Origin: Stomorhina lunata
Taxonomy: Eukaryota; Arthropoda; Insecta; Diptera; Rhiniidae
NCBI GenBank assembly: GCA_933228675.1
Contig: OW121745.1
Span: forward strand, 1,531,989 to 1,595,988
Length of the DNA: 64,000 nt
Direction of reading: 5' to 3'
Every line of letters begins with the position of its first letter. The first letter of the stretch is position 1. Below the pieces are notes generated by a model. The model worked only from the letters and a program-made list of their open reading frames with translations. It searched no databases and had not been told where the DNA came from. The translations under genes were made by a program, and so were the position numbers. This document shows positions 23,316-35,442 of this stretch, in pieces.

Positions 23316-24690
23316 CAGGTGAAAGGGTATTATAAGTTTGTGATTCCGTTTGTAATTTTTTTATTAGCGATCGCAGACCCTATAAAAATTATACCGATCG
23401 AATCGGGAGGAGAATCGATTAAGCGATATCCGTCTGTCTGTCTGTTGAAATCAAGTTTCTGAAGCCCCTGGAGGATGGACCTACATAAATTATATACCAG
23501 ATAGAAAATTCTAACGCATTGAACGCTATTAAATCTCATTCAAATCGGTTTATAAACACCGAAAATATCGAAAAAATACCAAAAATTAGACAAAGATTTT
23601 TAAATTTTTGATTGAAACACACTTTTAAATAACAAGAGAAAAAAGATACTCCTGGTGTACATGTGATAATATATAAAATCGGTCCATAAACAACTGAGAT
23701 ACCACCAAAACACTAAATTTGATGTATCGCAAATTGCCCAAAGTACGCGTTAGAGAATGTTTGTTGAAAAAATGAAATGCAGAAATAGGAAAAACCATCC
23801 TCCTGGTGCACGGACATACATAAATTTTATGTCAGATTTTTGGAAATTCCCCCACCAAGCGCATTATTAAATTTTATCAAAAGCGGTCTATAAACAACTG
23901 AGATATCGCCAAAACACTACTTGTGATGTACAGCAAATTGGCCAATGTACGTGTCTATGAAATTTTGTTTACATTTTGTAAGTATTGTTTCAGCGATGTC
24001 TCAGGTGTTTATGAACCGATTGTGATGAATACCATTCAAATTGTACCGATCGACTCAGTATCGGCAGGAGAATCGATTTCGCGAAGTCCGTCCTTCCATC
24101 TGTTTGTCCGTCCGTCCACCTGTCTGTCCGTCCGTCTGTCTGTCCTTTTTTCTGTTGTAGTCAAATTTTTGGAGCTCCTGTTTTGTCGATATTTTAGATG
24201 TTTATTTTGATCAAATTTAATAGCGTTCTACGCATCGGATTACCTAAATTCAGATGCACTCGGTAATTTTTGGTAGATATAATTTAGTGTTTCAGCGATA
24301 TTTAGGTGTTTTGATCGATTACGATGAAATTCAGGGTGGGACGATATCCTCAAATTTTGTGTAAAATGCATATGGGTGTACGTTCCAGGAGCTCTACAAA
24401 TCTGATTTTAGCAGACAGACACACTGCATTTATCTTAATTTTGTGTCTGACTTTTGAAATTATGATAACATTTGTGTATGTATTATATATCGAATTATAG
24501 GTAATCTTCCTAGGAAGTACAAACATGCAGCTTAGTACATGATATCCGTTCAAAACCTACATATGTATGTAAGTATCTACATATCAACGAAAATTTAAAT
24601 TTTTTAATTGCAATTGGGAGAAATCCGTTCACGTTTGACAATTGCTCTTCTCAATCTCTTAGTAGCTAGTAAATGACAAATTATAATTAT

Positions 24691-24764
24691 CTTTACACTG
24701 AATGTCATCATCGTATCTATTATAATAAATTATAATAGATACGACGATGACATTTAGTATAAAG
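24691..24764. repeat. 36-nt inverted duplication with 2-base loop
   Basis: Arms 24691-24726 and 24729-24764 match at 33 of 36 positions. Other family A copies (28160-28200, 33900-33950, 50090-50125) have only one arm, so the second arm was added in this copy. Confidence 0.85.
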
Positions 24765-25666
24765 ACGTTGTACAATATCGTTATTCAGGGCTTTGAAAAT
24801 GGGCGAGCTCGGTTCACATTCACTGTTATCTCCCATATAACCCCGACCGGGAATCACTTTAATGCTGATAAATTAAATCACATTATAATTGCACAAAGAA
24901 CTAGAGCAAAACTTTCCACATATTCATCGGACAGATCGAAAGAACAATGCTTCCCAAATATTATTGTTGAAGTATTCATTTTTATTAGTTAACTAACTTC
25001 AGATTAATAAGTAAATCTTCAATAAATTTTCCGTCAAACCTGATATCCATTCATTTAAAAGCTATATATACATATGTGAATGTATCTAAAACTAAAAGTG
25101 TATACCTTATAATTCTAAGGCTTGTATACATTGACAATCATTGTTAAAGCTTTGACCTAAATCAGTCCACTAACTTCAGAGTTTTACATAACTAATCATT
25201 AACCTTTAATAGTTGGATAATTCATATGAATTGAAGTACACAACCCTCACTGGGCACTGTGTTTTTGGGTTGCATGCCAGAATACTTAATCTTCATCAAA
25301 TCGATGTGCTCTTGCAAATCCAAGGGCATCTACATTTTGAAGCATCTTTTCTGCATGGTTTATCTAGTCTATCGAACTTTATTAAATGTTCGTAGTATAG
25401 ACACATATCACTTTAGAATCCAAGTGACGCTGCCTTAGACATCAGCCACCTACCCAACCTAACCTTTGGGTCCATAACTTTTCTGGATGATGACGCCTTC
25501 GAAAAGCTTTTCGTTTTCCGACTATTAATTTTAAAGATTTTTTGCATATAATACACTGCATAAATAACCTTCCGATGTTTTTTGGCTGTAATTTAAAAAA
25601 AAAAATAAAAGACTTTTTATCTTCTTGTGGATTATTTTGATTTGGTCTTTTATTTTTTTTTTTACA

Positions 25667-26464
25667 TCAAGTCGAGAATATGATGTCATGCAAATGGCCG
25701 CCGCCACAGTTGATTGTCATTTGAGCCCTTTTTATGGCATTTTCCATCACTTTGGCCAAAACTTCCGGCGATAGGTCCTCACATTCTTGACGGATATTGT
25801 CTTTAAGAGCTGCAAGAGTCTGAGGCTTGTTGACATAAATCCGCGACTTCAAAAAGCCCCACAAAAAGAAGTCTTCAGCGGTCAAATCAGGCGATCTTGC
25901 TGGCCAGTGCAAATCGCCAAAACGGAAGATTAGGCGCCCGGGAAATGCATCCTTCAGCATATCGGTTGTGGCACGTGCAGTGTGTGCCGTTGCACCGTCC
26001 TGTTGGAACCGCATGTTTTCCAATCACAATTCATCAAGTTGAGGAAAACGGAACTCGTTAATAATTGCTCTGTAGCGCTCACCATTCACAGTAACCGTTT
26101 GGCCCGCTACGTCTTCGAAGAAAAAAGGTCCGATGACTCCTCCAGCGAAAACAGCACACCATACAGTGACTTTGAGCGGGTGTAATAGCTCTTCGTTGTT
26201 TACACGCGGATTTTCACGTAAATTTTTCTTATTTACGTACCCGCTAAGATGGGAATGGGCCTCATCACTCATGATTATTTTTGATGAAAAATCATCTTCC
26301 TCTTGGTGGTGATTAAGGATGGCTTGAGCGTATGTTAGACGCGATTGGCGGTCAGCAGCTAAAAGCTGATGCACCGTCTGGACTTTGTACGGAAACATCT
26401 TCAAATCTTTTACCAAAATTCGCTGTAAAGACCGTCGACTGATACCCATTTGTGTGGGGCTCAA
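25667..26464 (-). pseudogene. DD41D mariner-type transposase, one in-frame stop
   Basis: This encodes the catalytic half of a Tc1/mariner-superfamily transposase. In order it shows GISRRSLQRIL, IIMSDEAHSHLSGYVNK with the first catalytic Asp, VTVWCAVFAGGVIGP, VTVNGERYR, FQQDGATAHTA with the second Asp, and WPARSPDLTAEDFFLWG with the third. Counting from the Asp of QQD to the Asp of AED leaves 41 residues between, the DD41D spacing of the rosa/Visitor-like groups. The sequence is open except for one in-frame TGA (26024-26026) just before the QQDG block. The N-terminal helix-turn-helix region is absent: a stop lies directly upstream and the adjoining bases are family A sequence. The C-terminus ends naturally at ...DIIFST. 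The single stop and otherwise clean frame imply a fairly recent element. Confidence 0.9.
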
Positions 26465-29019
26465 CTAAGTCAGTAATCAGAAACTATATAATTATCAATA
26501 TATTCTTACGATTTTGTACTTTACTTTTGGAACACCATTGGTGAAGGGTATCCAAGATTCGGCAAAGCCGAATATACCACTCTTACTTGTTTATATATAC
26601 AAACAAAAACATTCGGAGTATATTAAGATTATGTATATGGTAGATGCATTAAGAACTCCTAACAAAATATATGGACCTGTCGTATTACTATCAACTTCTT
26701 TATCCTAACTAAATATTAAGCTAAACGAAAAGTATTTAACAACTTATTCATGTGAAACCATACCCGATTACGATAACGAATTTTTTTCAAAGTAACTAAG
26801 CACTTACACACTTTTGAATGTTGAACTATAAAGCTACTGAAACCGAAGTTATTCCAAATATTTTACCTACAATACCAACTAGCGAAACAATTATATACAA
26901 TTATATACCGACTCAGAATCGGGAGGAGAATCGATTAAAATAAATTATATATCAGATTTTAGGAAATTCTCCCACAATGAACGCTATACCCGAAATGTCG
27001 AAAAATTACCAAAAAATAGACGAAAATTTTAAAATTTTTGATTGAAAAATACTTTTAAATAACAAGAGATAAAAGATACTCATGGTGTACAAGTGATAAT
27101 ATATTATACATCAGATTGTAAGCACTCTGTAAAATTTTATCAAAATCATTCCATAAATAACTGAGATATCGCCAAAACACTAAATTTGATGTATCGCAAA
27201 TTGCCCGAAGTACGCATTAGAGAAAGTTTGTTGTAAAAATGAAATGCAGAAATAGGAAAAACCATCCTAATGGAGCACGGACATACAGATTTTAGGAAAT
27301 TCGCCCGTCAAGCACTTTATTAAATTTTATCAATAGCGGTCCATAAACAACTGAGATATCGCCAAAACACTACTTTTTATGTACAGCAAATTGCCCAAAG
27401 TACGTGTCTAAAAAATGTTGTTTACATTTTGTAAGTATTGTTTCAGCGATATCTCAGGTATTTATAGATCGATTGTGATGAAATTTGACAGCGTTCTTTG
27501 TGGAAGGATTTCCTAATCTGATATATAAACTCCACAAATCTGATTATGAATACCATTCAAATTGTACCGATCGACTCAGAATCGGCAGGAGAATCGATTT
27601 CGTGACGTCCGTCTGTCTGCCTACCTGTCTGTCCGTTTGTCTGTTGTAGTCAAGTTTTTTGAACTCCTGCTTTGTCGATATCTCAGATGTTTATTTTGAT
27701 GAAATTTAGTAGCGTTCTTCGCAGGGGATTACCTAAATTCTGATGCATTCGGTAATTTGTGGTAGAAATAATTTAGTGTTTAAGCGATATTTTAGGTGTT
27801 TTAATCGACAATGAAATTCAGAGTTTGAAGATATCCTAAAATTTTATGTAAAATGCATGTAGGTATACCTTCCAGAAGCTCCACAAATCTGATTTTAGCA
27901 GACAGACACACTGCATTTATCTTAATTTTGAACATTATGATAATATTTGAGAATGTATTATATATTAAATTATAGGTTATCTTCCTAGGAAGTACGAAAA
28001 ATGCAGTCAAGTACATGATTTGTGTTCAAAACCTACATATGTATGTATCTCACATATCAACGAAAATTTAAATTTTTTAATTGCAATTGGGAGAAATCCG
28101 TTCACATTTGACAATTGCTCCCGTATAACTTCTCCTAAGGCAATCTCTTAGTAGCTAATATATAACAAATTATATTAGATACGATGATGACATTTAGTTG
28201 TACGTTGTACAATATCGTTATTCAGCGCAATAGCTCCGAAAGAAAACTTTCTAGAGGGACAACATTTGACAAAAGTATTTCTAATCTCTTAAAAAGTTCG
28301 TTATTGAAAATGGACGAACTCGGTTCACATTTAGTGAATTGGTCATATAACCCCGACCGAGAATCACTTAAATGCTGATAAATTAAATCACATTATAATT
28401 GCACAAAGAACTAGAGTTTAATAAGTAAATCTTCAGTAACTTTTCTGACAAAGCTGATATCCATCCATTCAAAAGCTATATATTTCACGTATGTATTTAA
28501 AACTAAGAGTTTATTACTTTTGAACAATTTGCTAAATAATCAAAAAATACATATCAATGCCATATAGACCATGAAAAATCTATGATTAAAAGTGGGTTCA
28601 CTTTTTCGCGGGCGTTAAAAAACTGTTTTCTTGATAAACACATCAGTAGCCACCCCGTCGTGATAGGTATTTTTTTTTTTGGTTATAACCATAGCGTATA
28701 CCCTATAATTCTAAAGCTTCGATTAGACTATGCTAATATTTGTCCAAACACAACAAATAATGGTTTGGGCTAATAGTATGGTTTGTGACTAATGTTTGGG
28801 CATGCGTTTAGATTGCACTAATATTTGTTTAAATTTTATTTGCACAAATAACAGAAGATTTTGTGTCAGCCATGTTTGGTACAAATATTTGTATACCCCT
28901 TTACACTGCACTAATAATTTTATTTGTCCGGTATGTATGACAAACATCTGTCAAATAATGTTGTTGTTATATTTATGAAATTCATCTGCTAAATAGTATC
29001 AAATTGTGTTTGTGAAGCA

Positions 29020-29190
29020 ACGTGAAAAATTATTAATAGCTGCTGGAGCAAAAAGAAAAAAAGAAGATCCAGAAGAATGTGGGTTCGAGCTTGGGTGCAG
29101 CGTCGTAAAATGGAAGGATGTTGCCAAAAACTTCTAAAGGAACTACGTTCTGAAGAACCTTCGCTGCATAAAAACTTCGTGCGCATGGGT
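29020..29190 (+). pseudogene. Harbinger transposase N-terminal fragment
   Basis: After a frameshift in the A-rich AAAAAGAAAAAAAGAAG run it reads EKLLIAAGAKRKK then RRMWVRAWVQRRKMEGC and KLLKELRSEEPSLHKNFVRM. This is the WVRPW-x-QRR / LLKEL / KNF-RM block that opens HARBI1-like transposases just before the catalytic domain. Everything C-terminal to RM is missing, and the sequence switches to the neighbouring MADF gene on the other strand, so all catalytic residues are lost. The identification is by motif. Confidence 0.75.
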
Positions 29191-29343
29191 TCAAATGCCC
29201 CGGTACTGAATTCTCAAATTCAACCATTTGGTGGAAACTTCCTCCGCTGTAACATTGAACATATTCCCAATTTCGGTCCATGCGCTATCCCGCATGGGTT
29301 TTTTGTAGTAGTCAGCACTTGATGCATTCCAAATGCAAGGATG
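29191..29343 (-). pseudogene. MADF-domain (SANT-like) accessory gene fragment of Harbinger
   Basis: Open on the minus strand: HPCIWNASSADYYKKP, then RDSAWTEIGNMFNVTAEEVS and TKWLNLRIQYRG. This is the MADF pattern (LWD...Y....RD.AW.EI.........V..KW..LR..Y). PIF/Harbinger transposons commonly encode a MADF/Myb-like DNA-binding partner of the transposase. The frame has a stop before HPC and one after YRGI, so it lacks both its start and its C-terminal half. Confidence 0.75.
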
Positions 29344-29945
29344 GCATTAAACTTCGCCGATCAATTCCTTTTTGTTTTTTTTTTTTTTGGCAGATGGTGG
29401 CGATTCAATTGCTGCATTGATGTTTTCCGTTTTCTTTTAGAAAATATGTTTTGTATTAAAAAATTACAAAAAAGCGCTTTTTACTTACCAATCTGTCAAA
29501 CGAATTCACCAGTATTGCCATTTCAACTTATTTAATTTTTTATATGTTAAGCACTGTCAAAAATAACTGTTGGTAACCCACATTTCTACAATTATTTGTC
29601 GCTATTTGTTCCGTCAAAAATATTGTGAGAACAAACAAAATATCGAGCCAAATATTTGTTACGACCAGCTGACCAGTGTTTACACTATGCAAAGTTTTAT
29701 TCACAAACAAAGATTTTTTTAGCCAACAAACAGTCGAAAAATATTTGGTGGCTAACAAATTCGAGTGTTTACACTAGGACAAACAAAATTTTTATAGTTT
29801 TGCACAAATATTAGCACAGTCTAAACGCAGCTTAAGGCCTGTATACATTGACAAAACTATCACTGTTATAGCTTTGATCTAAATCTGTCCTCTAACTTCA
29901 GAGTTTTACATAACTAATCGAGAACTTTTACTAGTTAGATTTTGC

Positions 29946-30677
29946 GGTAAAACAGAAATAGAATAATTAATGAAAAAATTTAAGTTTTCAGACTTTTCTA
30001 ATAAAATATAATATTTTTGCTAAATTTCGTGATTATATTTTTTATAATTTGCTCTTTTTATCATATAAAAGGTTTCGGGGGTGGGAAATTTATAAAATAT
30101 AATTTCCGTTAAATTTCATACTCTATTTTACATATTTTATACTAAAATCAAGCTAATGAAATAAATGGATAATACAAATTCTTATTTTTAACAAAAATTC
30201 GACATCAACAAAAAACAGTAATCGGACAATAAAATTTACAAAAAAACATTATAGTGATGTATATACACTCAACATATGTTAAAAGTACTCGCTTTTTAAA
30301 TAATCGGTTTAAGTCCTTAACAAAAAATTGTCTATTTATTATTTTAAATGTGTTTAGTTTATGTTTTTATATAATATAAACATAATTTTACATTAAGAAA
30401 ATAAGAAAAATGTTTTTTTATATTAAAAATATTATTTAGAAATTTGACTACCTGGAGGAAATAATGAATAACTAATTCGTTGGTTTGCATCATTAACTAT
30501 AAAGAGACAAGAGATAATGATGATGTTGCCAGTTAAAGAACTGTTTTTGCATATTATTTTTTAACAAACGTTTGCTAGCCTTAAATTATTTGGTAACTAA
30601 CGTGTCCTGTAAGCAATTTTTAAGATTTATTTAAGCAATTTTTAAGATTTCTTTTCTTAGTTATCCTTATTCATTTA
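29946..30677. other. no recognisable feature
   Basis: AT-rich sequence between the broken end of family A copy 2 and the Tc3-like element. Possibly true intron background. Confidence 0.3.
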
Positions 30678-32165
30678 CACTTTAAATCATACTATTAGAA
30701 CCACTTAAATTTCAGTTTTTAGCAGGCCAAATTATTTTAAGCGTTTTGTCCATAACTAAGATTGTAGTACCATAGCAATGGTAATTTTCCTACGATTGCC
30801 GTTCATATGATTAGAACCACTTAACTAATCTTAATTAAAAATGCGTTATTTTTTATTTTGTAATAATTATAATTTATCATAAGTTTATTAATAATAAATT
30901 AAATGTTTTTTTGTGTGAGTGCTTCCACCTTTGTTTACAATAACTTCAAATATGCGATGTTTTATTGAATCATAAAGTGATTTTAAATAATCCAAAGAAA
31001 TATCATTCCAGCAGTTCTTAATAGCTTGAATTAATGATTCCTTATAATCGAATTGTCTTTCTCCCTCATAGACCTTTCGCGACAGCTAACCCCAAACATT
31101 TTCAATTATGTTTAGATCGGGAGAATAGGGGGGAGGGCCAGCTAAGGATTCGAACATTTTAGATTGAAATAAATTCCTTAACCACCCTCGCATTATGAAT
31201 TGGGACATTATCTTGTTGCAAAATCCATTAAATACGCCCAAACATTTCACTTAGTTTAGGGAATGCCAACTGAAGGAGAGTTTTATAGGTTTCTCCAGTC
31301 ATGTTTGAACTTTGAAATTCTAAATCCGCAATAAGTTATCTCACCCCAGACCATAACTCCACCCTCTCAGCTGTGGCTACGGTTCAAAAACAGTTCCTCT
31401 TTTCTCGTATCATGAATATAATAGTTATAGCCGTCGGTCCATCAAAATTAAATTTCTTTTCATTAGTAAAAACTATCATAAATATGACCTCTATTTTGAA
31501 CGTCCCAACTCATATGCTCTCTTGCAAAATGTAATCGAGTTTCTTTGCGTACGTTATTCAGATACTCACAGCTTGTAATGGCTCTCGATATTGTTGAAAC
31601 ACTTACCTTAACACCTGCTCGGCTCCTGATTTGCGGTACAGTTAGTGCAAAATTTGACGCAATTCTCACTATTTTTCTCATTTCTAGTAGCGTTAAAGCG
31701 ACATTAATCCGTCCTCTGTAGTTTTTTTTTATAGTTTTCAGTGTCTTTTAAATATTTAATCACAGTTTCATGACTTCGGCCAATTTTTCGCACAATATCG
31801 CGGTAAGAATGCCCTTCCAAACGATAAGCGTCAATTTTACCAGCTTCCGCTACGCTTATTTTATAATATTGTTTATCCATTTTCAACGCAATATTTTTCT
31901 TCTATTATAGGTATAACGTTCTAATCAAACAGGTATAACGTGCTAACCAACTAATTGCAAAAAAAATAAAAATTCAAGTTGGTTCTAATCGTATGAATTG
32001 ATTTTTTTTTGGCCTTTTTCTGACTTTTTTGAAAAAACAGGTCATTTTTACACTGTCGTGGAAATTTCTAGTAAAGGTGATATAGGTTACAAAGATACAA
32101 ACATTTTTGCTGAAGGCCTGCTAAAACCTGAAATTTAAGTGGTTCTAATCATAGGATTTAGAGTG
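30678..32165. mobile_element. Tc1/Tc3-like transposon, full length, IR/DR ends
   Basis: A 1488-bp element with TA at 30676-30677 and 32166-32167. Outer inverted repeats of about 51 bases (30678-30728 and 32115-32165) start CACTYTAAATC and contain ATTAGAACCACTTAAATTTC. A second pair of related sites lies inside: TTCATATGATTAGAACCACT at about 30802 and, inverted, GGTTCTAATCGTATGAATTG at 31981. Each end thus has two copies of the ATTAGAACCA core about 100-125 bases apart, the IR/DR arrangement of several Tc1 families. The transposase lies on the minus strand. Confidence 0.9.
30888..31886 (-). pseudogene. Tc3/Tc1-like DD34E transposase, decayed
   Basis: The span is 999 bases, the usual transposase length. 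N-terminal paired-like helix-turn-helix: ISVAEAGKIDAYRLEGHSYR, DIVRKIGRSHETVIKYLKD. A second HTH follows a frameshift near 31725: RKIVRIASNFALTVPQI, VSVSTISRAI. The catalytic core is broken by further frameshifts: FTNEKKFNFDGP, where the first catalytic Asp of FSDEKKFN is Asn; LQQDNVPIHNAR keeps the second Asp; YSPDLNIIENVWG keeps the Glu. The C-terminus HRIFEVIVNKGGSTHT is normal, with TAA at 30888-30890. The element could be moved only by transposase supplied from elsewhere. Confidence 0.85.
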
Positions 32166-32439
32166 TATTTCAGCAAACTAAGACTGAAGTATTGTACCTG
32201 CCATTGATTATTTATGTTATTTTTTTCTGTTATTGAATAAACTATTTTTAGTACGCAAACACTGAAGTTATATCATATATATTTATATGCTACATAAAAT
32301 TGTTTTGTTTTCTACGTTAATTATTATTAAATTAATTGTTTATAGTAAAACTCTGAAATATGCATCCTTTTACTATTTTTTTTTAGAATTTTCAACAAAA
32401 AAAAATTCAGGTATATTGACAGGTATTTTTAAAAGATTT

Positions 32440-32573
32440 TTAGCACTTTTAAGCATTATTTTTGAATGGTTTTAGCTCCAAAATTTTTTTAGTTCTGGCC
32501 ATACTGCTTATTAATGTAGGGTGGGTATATAAGATTCGGTACAGCCGAATATAACACTCTTACTTGTTTATTA
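32440..32573 (+). repeat. family B 3' end
   Basis: GGGTGGGTATATAAG, hairpin ATTCGGTACAGCCGAAT (one mismatch), then AACACTCTTACTTGTTTA. The upstream limit is uncertain. Confidence 0.65.
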
Positions 32574-32578
32574 TGACA

Positions 32579-32752
32579 TTATGTGTGAAATACTACATCA
32601 TTTAAATTACCACTACATGAAATGTTGCAAGCATTGATTATTTTGAGGTAATTTTCGACTACTTGAAGACAAATTTCGGGCGGTATTTCAGCCATAACTT
32701 GACGAATGCTCAAGAGTTAAAGGTTTATCTGCATAAACACGGTCTTTCGTGA
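32579..32752 (-). pseudogene. mariner-superfamily transposase C-terminal scrap
   Basis: The minus strand reads RVYADKPLTLE, then after a frameshift RQVMAEIPPEICLQVVENYL and KIINACN, with a stop at 32579-32581. This is the end of a DDxD transposase (VYADKP-TL...L...I..V.AEI.P), comparable to the C-terminal part of the 25667-26464 relic but a different family. No terminal repeats seen. Confidence 0.65.
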
Positions 32753-32863
32753 AAAGAAAAAAAATTGGTTTAACAACTTAGTTTGGCAGATGCCGAATTC
32801 CATTCCTATATTTTTGAAACCAGATAACCCTATATAAAGCAATTGATATAAAAATTACACTTT

Positions 32864-35442
32864 AACAAGTAAGAGTGGTATATTCGGCTTTGCCGAATCT
32901 TGGATACCCTTCACCAATGGTGTTCCAAAAGTACTTAATGTATTTCGTAACAATATTTGGTTATACTAGTATTATATGCAAAGAGTCTTTAAAATTAAGA
33001 GTCGGAAAACGAAAACCTTTTCGGTGGCGTCATCATCTAGAATAGTTATGCACCCAAAGGTTAGGTTGGGCAGGTGGCTGATGTCTAGGGAAGCTTCACT
33101 TGGGTTCTAAAGTGGTCCCTTTGTGAAAGATAATGATTACTAGACTACAAGTAGAGAATGCATATTTAAGCCAGCCAGTAGCTTCGAAATAAAATAGACA
33201 CATATTTTACGAACATTTAATAAAGTTCGATAGACCAGATAAACCATGCAGAAAAGATGCTTCAAAATGTAGATGCCCTTAGATTTGCAATAGCACATCG
33301 ATTTGATAAAGTTTAAGTATTCTGGCATGCAACCCAAAAACGCTGTGCCCAGTGAGGGTTGTGCACTTTAATTCGTACGAATTATCCAACTAGTAAAAGT
33401 TCTTGATTAGTTATGTAAAACTCTGAAGTTAGCGGACTGATTTAGGTCAAAGCTTTAACAATGATTGTCAATGTATACAAGCCTTAACATTATAGGGTAT
33501 ACACTCTTAGTTTTAGATACATACGTGAAATATATAGCTTTTGAATGGATGGTTATCAGCTTTGTCGGAAAAGTTTACTTATTAATTTGAAGTTAGTTAA
33601 TTAATTAAAATGAACACTTCATCAATAATATTTGGGATGTATAGTTCTTTCGATCTGTCCGATGGATGTTTGGAAAGTTTTGCTCTAGTTCTTTGTGCAA
33701 TTTTAATGTGATTTAATTTATCAGCATTAAATCGATTCCCGGTCGGGTTTATATGGGAGATTTCACTAAATGTGAATAGAGCTCGCCCATTTTCAATATC
33801 GAACTTTTCAAGAGATCAGAAATACTTTTGTCAAATGTTGTCCCTCTAGAAAGTTTATTTTAGGCGCTATTGTCCTGAATACCAATATTGTACAACGTCT
33901 TTATACTAAATGTCATCATCGTATCTATTATAATTTGTCATTTATTAGCTACTAAGAGATTGCCTTAGGCGAAGTTATACGGGATCAATTGTCAAACGTT
34001 TCTCCCAATTGCAATTAAAAAATTTAAATTTTTGTTGATATGTGAGATACTTACATACATATGTAGGTTTTGAACGGATATCATGTAATTAGCTGCATTT
34101 TTGTACTTCCTAGGAAGATTACCTATAATTTGATATATAATACATTCTCAAATGTTATCATAATGTTCAAAAGTCAGACACAAAATTAAGATAAATGCAG
34201 TGTGTCTGTCTGCTAAAACCAGATTTGTGGAGCTCCTGAATTGTCCCACCCTGAATTTCAACATTGTCGATCAAAACACCATCGCTTAAACGCTAAATTA
34301 TATCTACCACAAATTACAGAATGCATCAGGATTTAGATAATCCCCCCGAAGGACGCTATTAAACTTCATCAAAATAAACATCTGAGATATCGACAAAACA
34401 GGAGCTCCAAAAACTTGACTACAACAGAAAAAAGGACAGACAGGTAGACGGACATACATGTAGACGGACGGACAAACAAACAGACGGACGGACGGGCAAA
34501 CAAACAGACGGACGGACAGACGGACGGAGGTCGCGAAATCGATTCTTGTGCCGATTCTGAGTTGATCGGTACAATTTGAATGGTATTCATAATCAGATTT
34601 GTGGAGTATATATATCAGAAGTATATATATAGAAAATCCTCCCATAAAGAACGATGTCAAATTTCATCACAATCGGTCCATAAACACCTGAGATATCGCT
34701 GAAACAATACTTACAAAATGTAAACAAAATTTCTTAGACACGTACTTTGGGCAATTTGCTGTACATCAAATGTAGTGTTATGGCGATATCTCAATTGTTT
34801 ATAGACCGCTTTTGATAAAATTTAATAACGTGCTTGGTGGGGGAATTTCCTAAAATCTGATATAAAATTTATGTAGGTCCGTACTAAAGGAGGATAGTTT
34901 TTCCTATTTCTGCATTTAATTTTTTCAACAAACATTCTCTAATGTGTACTTTGGGCAATTTGCGATACATCAAATTCAGTGTTTTGGCGATATCTCAGTT
35001 GTTTATGGACCGATTTTGACAAAATTTTACAGAGTGCTTTGGGAAATATATATAACATATTATCACATGTACACCAGGAGTATCTTTTTTCTCTTGTTAT
35101 TTATAAGTGTGTTTCAATCAAAAATTTTAAAATTTTCGTCTAATTTTTGGTATTTTTTCGATATTTTCGGTGTTTATATTATAATGAAATTTAATAGCGT
35201 TCATTGCGGGAGAATTTCCTAAAATCTGATATATAATTTATGTAAGTCCATCCTCCTGACAGACAGACAGACAGACAGACAGACGGACAGACAGACAGAC
35301 GGACATCGCTTAATCGATTCTCCTCCCGATTCTGAGTCGATCGGTATAATTTTTATGGGGTCTACGATCACTAATAAAAAAATTACAAACGGAATCACAA
35401 ACTTATAATACCCTTTCACCTATTGGTGAAGGGTATAATAAA
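32864..35442 (-). mobile_element. family A copy 3 (full length, reversed)
   Basis: It starts ACAAGTAAGAGTGGTATATT with hairpin ATTCGGCTTTGCCGAAT, then ATACCCTTCACCAATGGTGT. It ends with CCCTTTCACCTATTGGTGAA, a hairpin. The GTCT/GTCC tracts lie at about 34425-34535 and 35258-35305. It lacks the mariner relic and the scar seen in copies 1 and 4, so it shows the pre-insertion state of that region. About 2.6 kb, the best length reference for the family. Confidence 0.85.

Larger units (their letters stand above)
23316..26595 (+). mobile_element. family A copy 1, hosting a mariner-type relic
   Basis: It opens with AGGTGAAAGGGTATTATAAG and carries CCGATCGAATCGGGAGGAG and a GTCCGTCC/GTCTGTCT tract at about 24085-24150. 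It contains the CCAACCTAACCTTTGGG block (25455-25472) and closes with ACACCATTGGTGAAGGGTAT, the hairpin ATTCGGCAAAGCCGAAT and CACTCTTACTTGTTTAT. The transposase relic at 25667-26464 sits near its 3' end. No coding sequence belongs to family A itself. Confidence 0.8.
28715..29832. mobile_element. PIF/Harbinger deletion derivative with TAA target duplication
   Basis: Inverted ends of about 34 bases: AGCTTCGATTAGACTATGC on the left and AGCTGCGTTTAGACTGTGC on the right (read inwards), both continuing TAATATTTGT. TAA lies at 28712-28714 and 29833-29835, the TWA duplication typical of PIF/Harbinger. The insertion interrupts a family A copy. Uninterrupted sister copies at about 25115 and 50455 read straight through TTCTAAGG. 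The interior keeps two coding remnants in convergent order, a transposase N-terminus (+) and a MADF-domain gene (-), with the rest of the transposase deleted. Confidence 0.9.
26815..29945 (+). repeat. family B tail joined to family A copy 2
   Basis: Positions 26815-26895 match the family B block ending in AAAGCTACTGAAACCG. From about 26895 (CCGACTCAGAATCGGGAGGA) family A resumes, with its internal order partly rearranged or duplicated around 27100-27600. It continues to about 29945, interrupted by the Harbinger element at 28715-29832. The 3' hairpin end is missing. Confidence 0.65.

Noticed and set aside
24085..24150. CRISPR-like short regular repeats
   Set aside because: It is a simple GTCC/GTCT microsatellite within family A and has no spacers.
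29339..29758. Open frames to the right of the Harbinger MADF fragment
   Set aside because: Low-complexity translation inside the transposon's non-coding 3' part; no motif continues from the MADF domain.
34304..34660. 118-codon Pro/Val/Cys/Arg-rich open frame
   Set aside because: It is a translation of the GTCC/GTCT tract of family A; the same artefact appears at 23923 and 35219.
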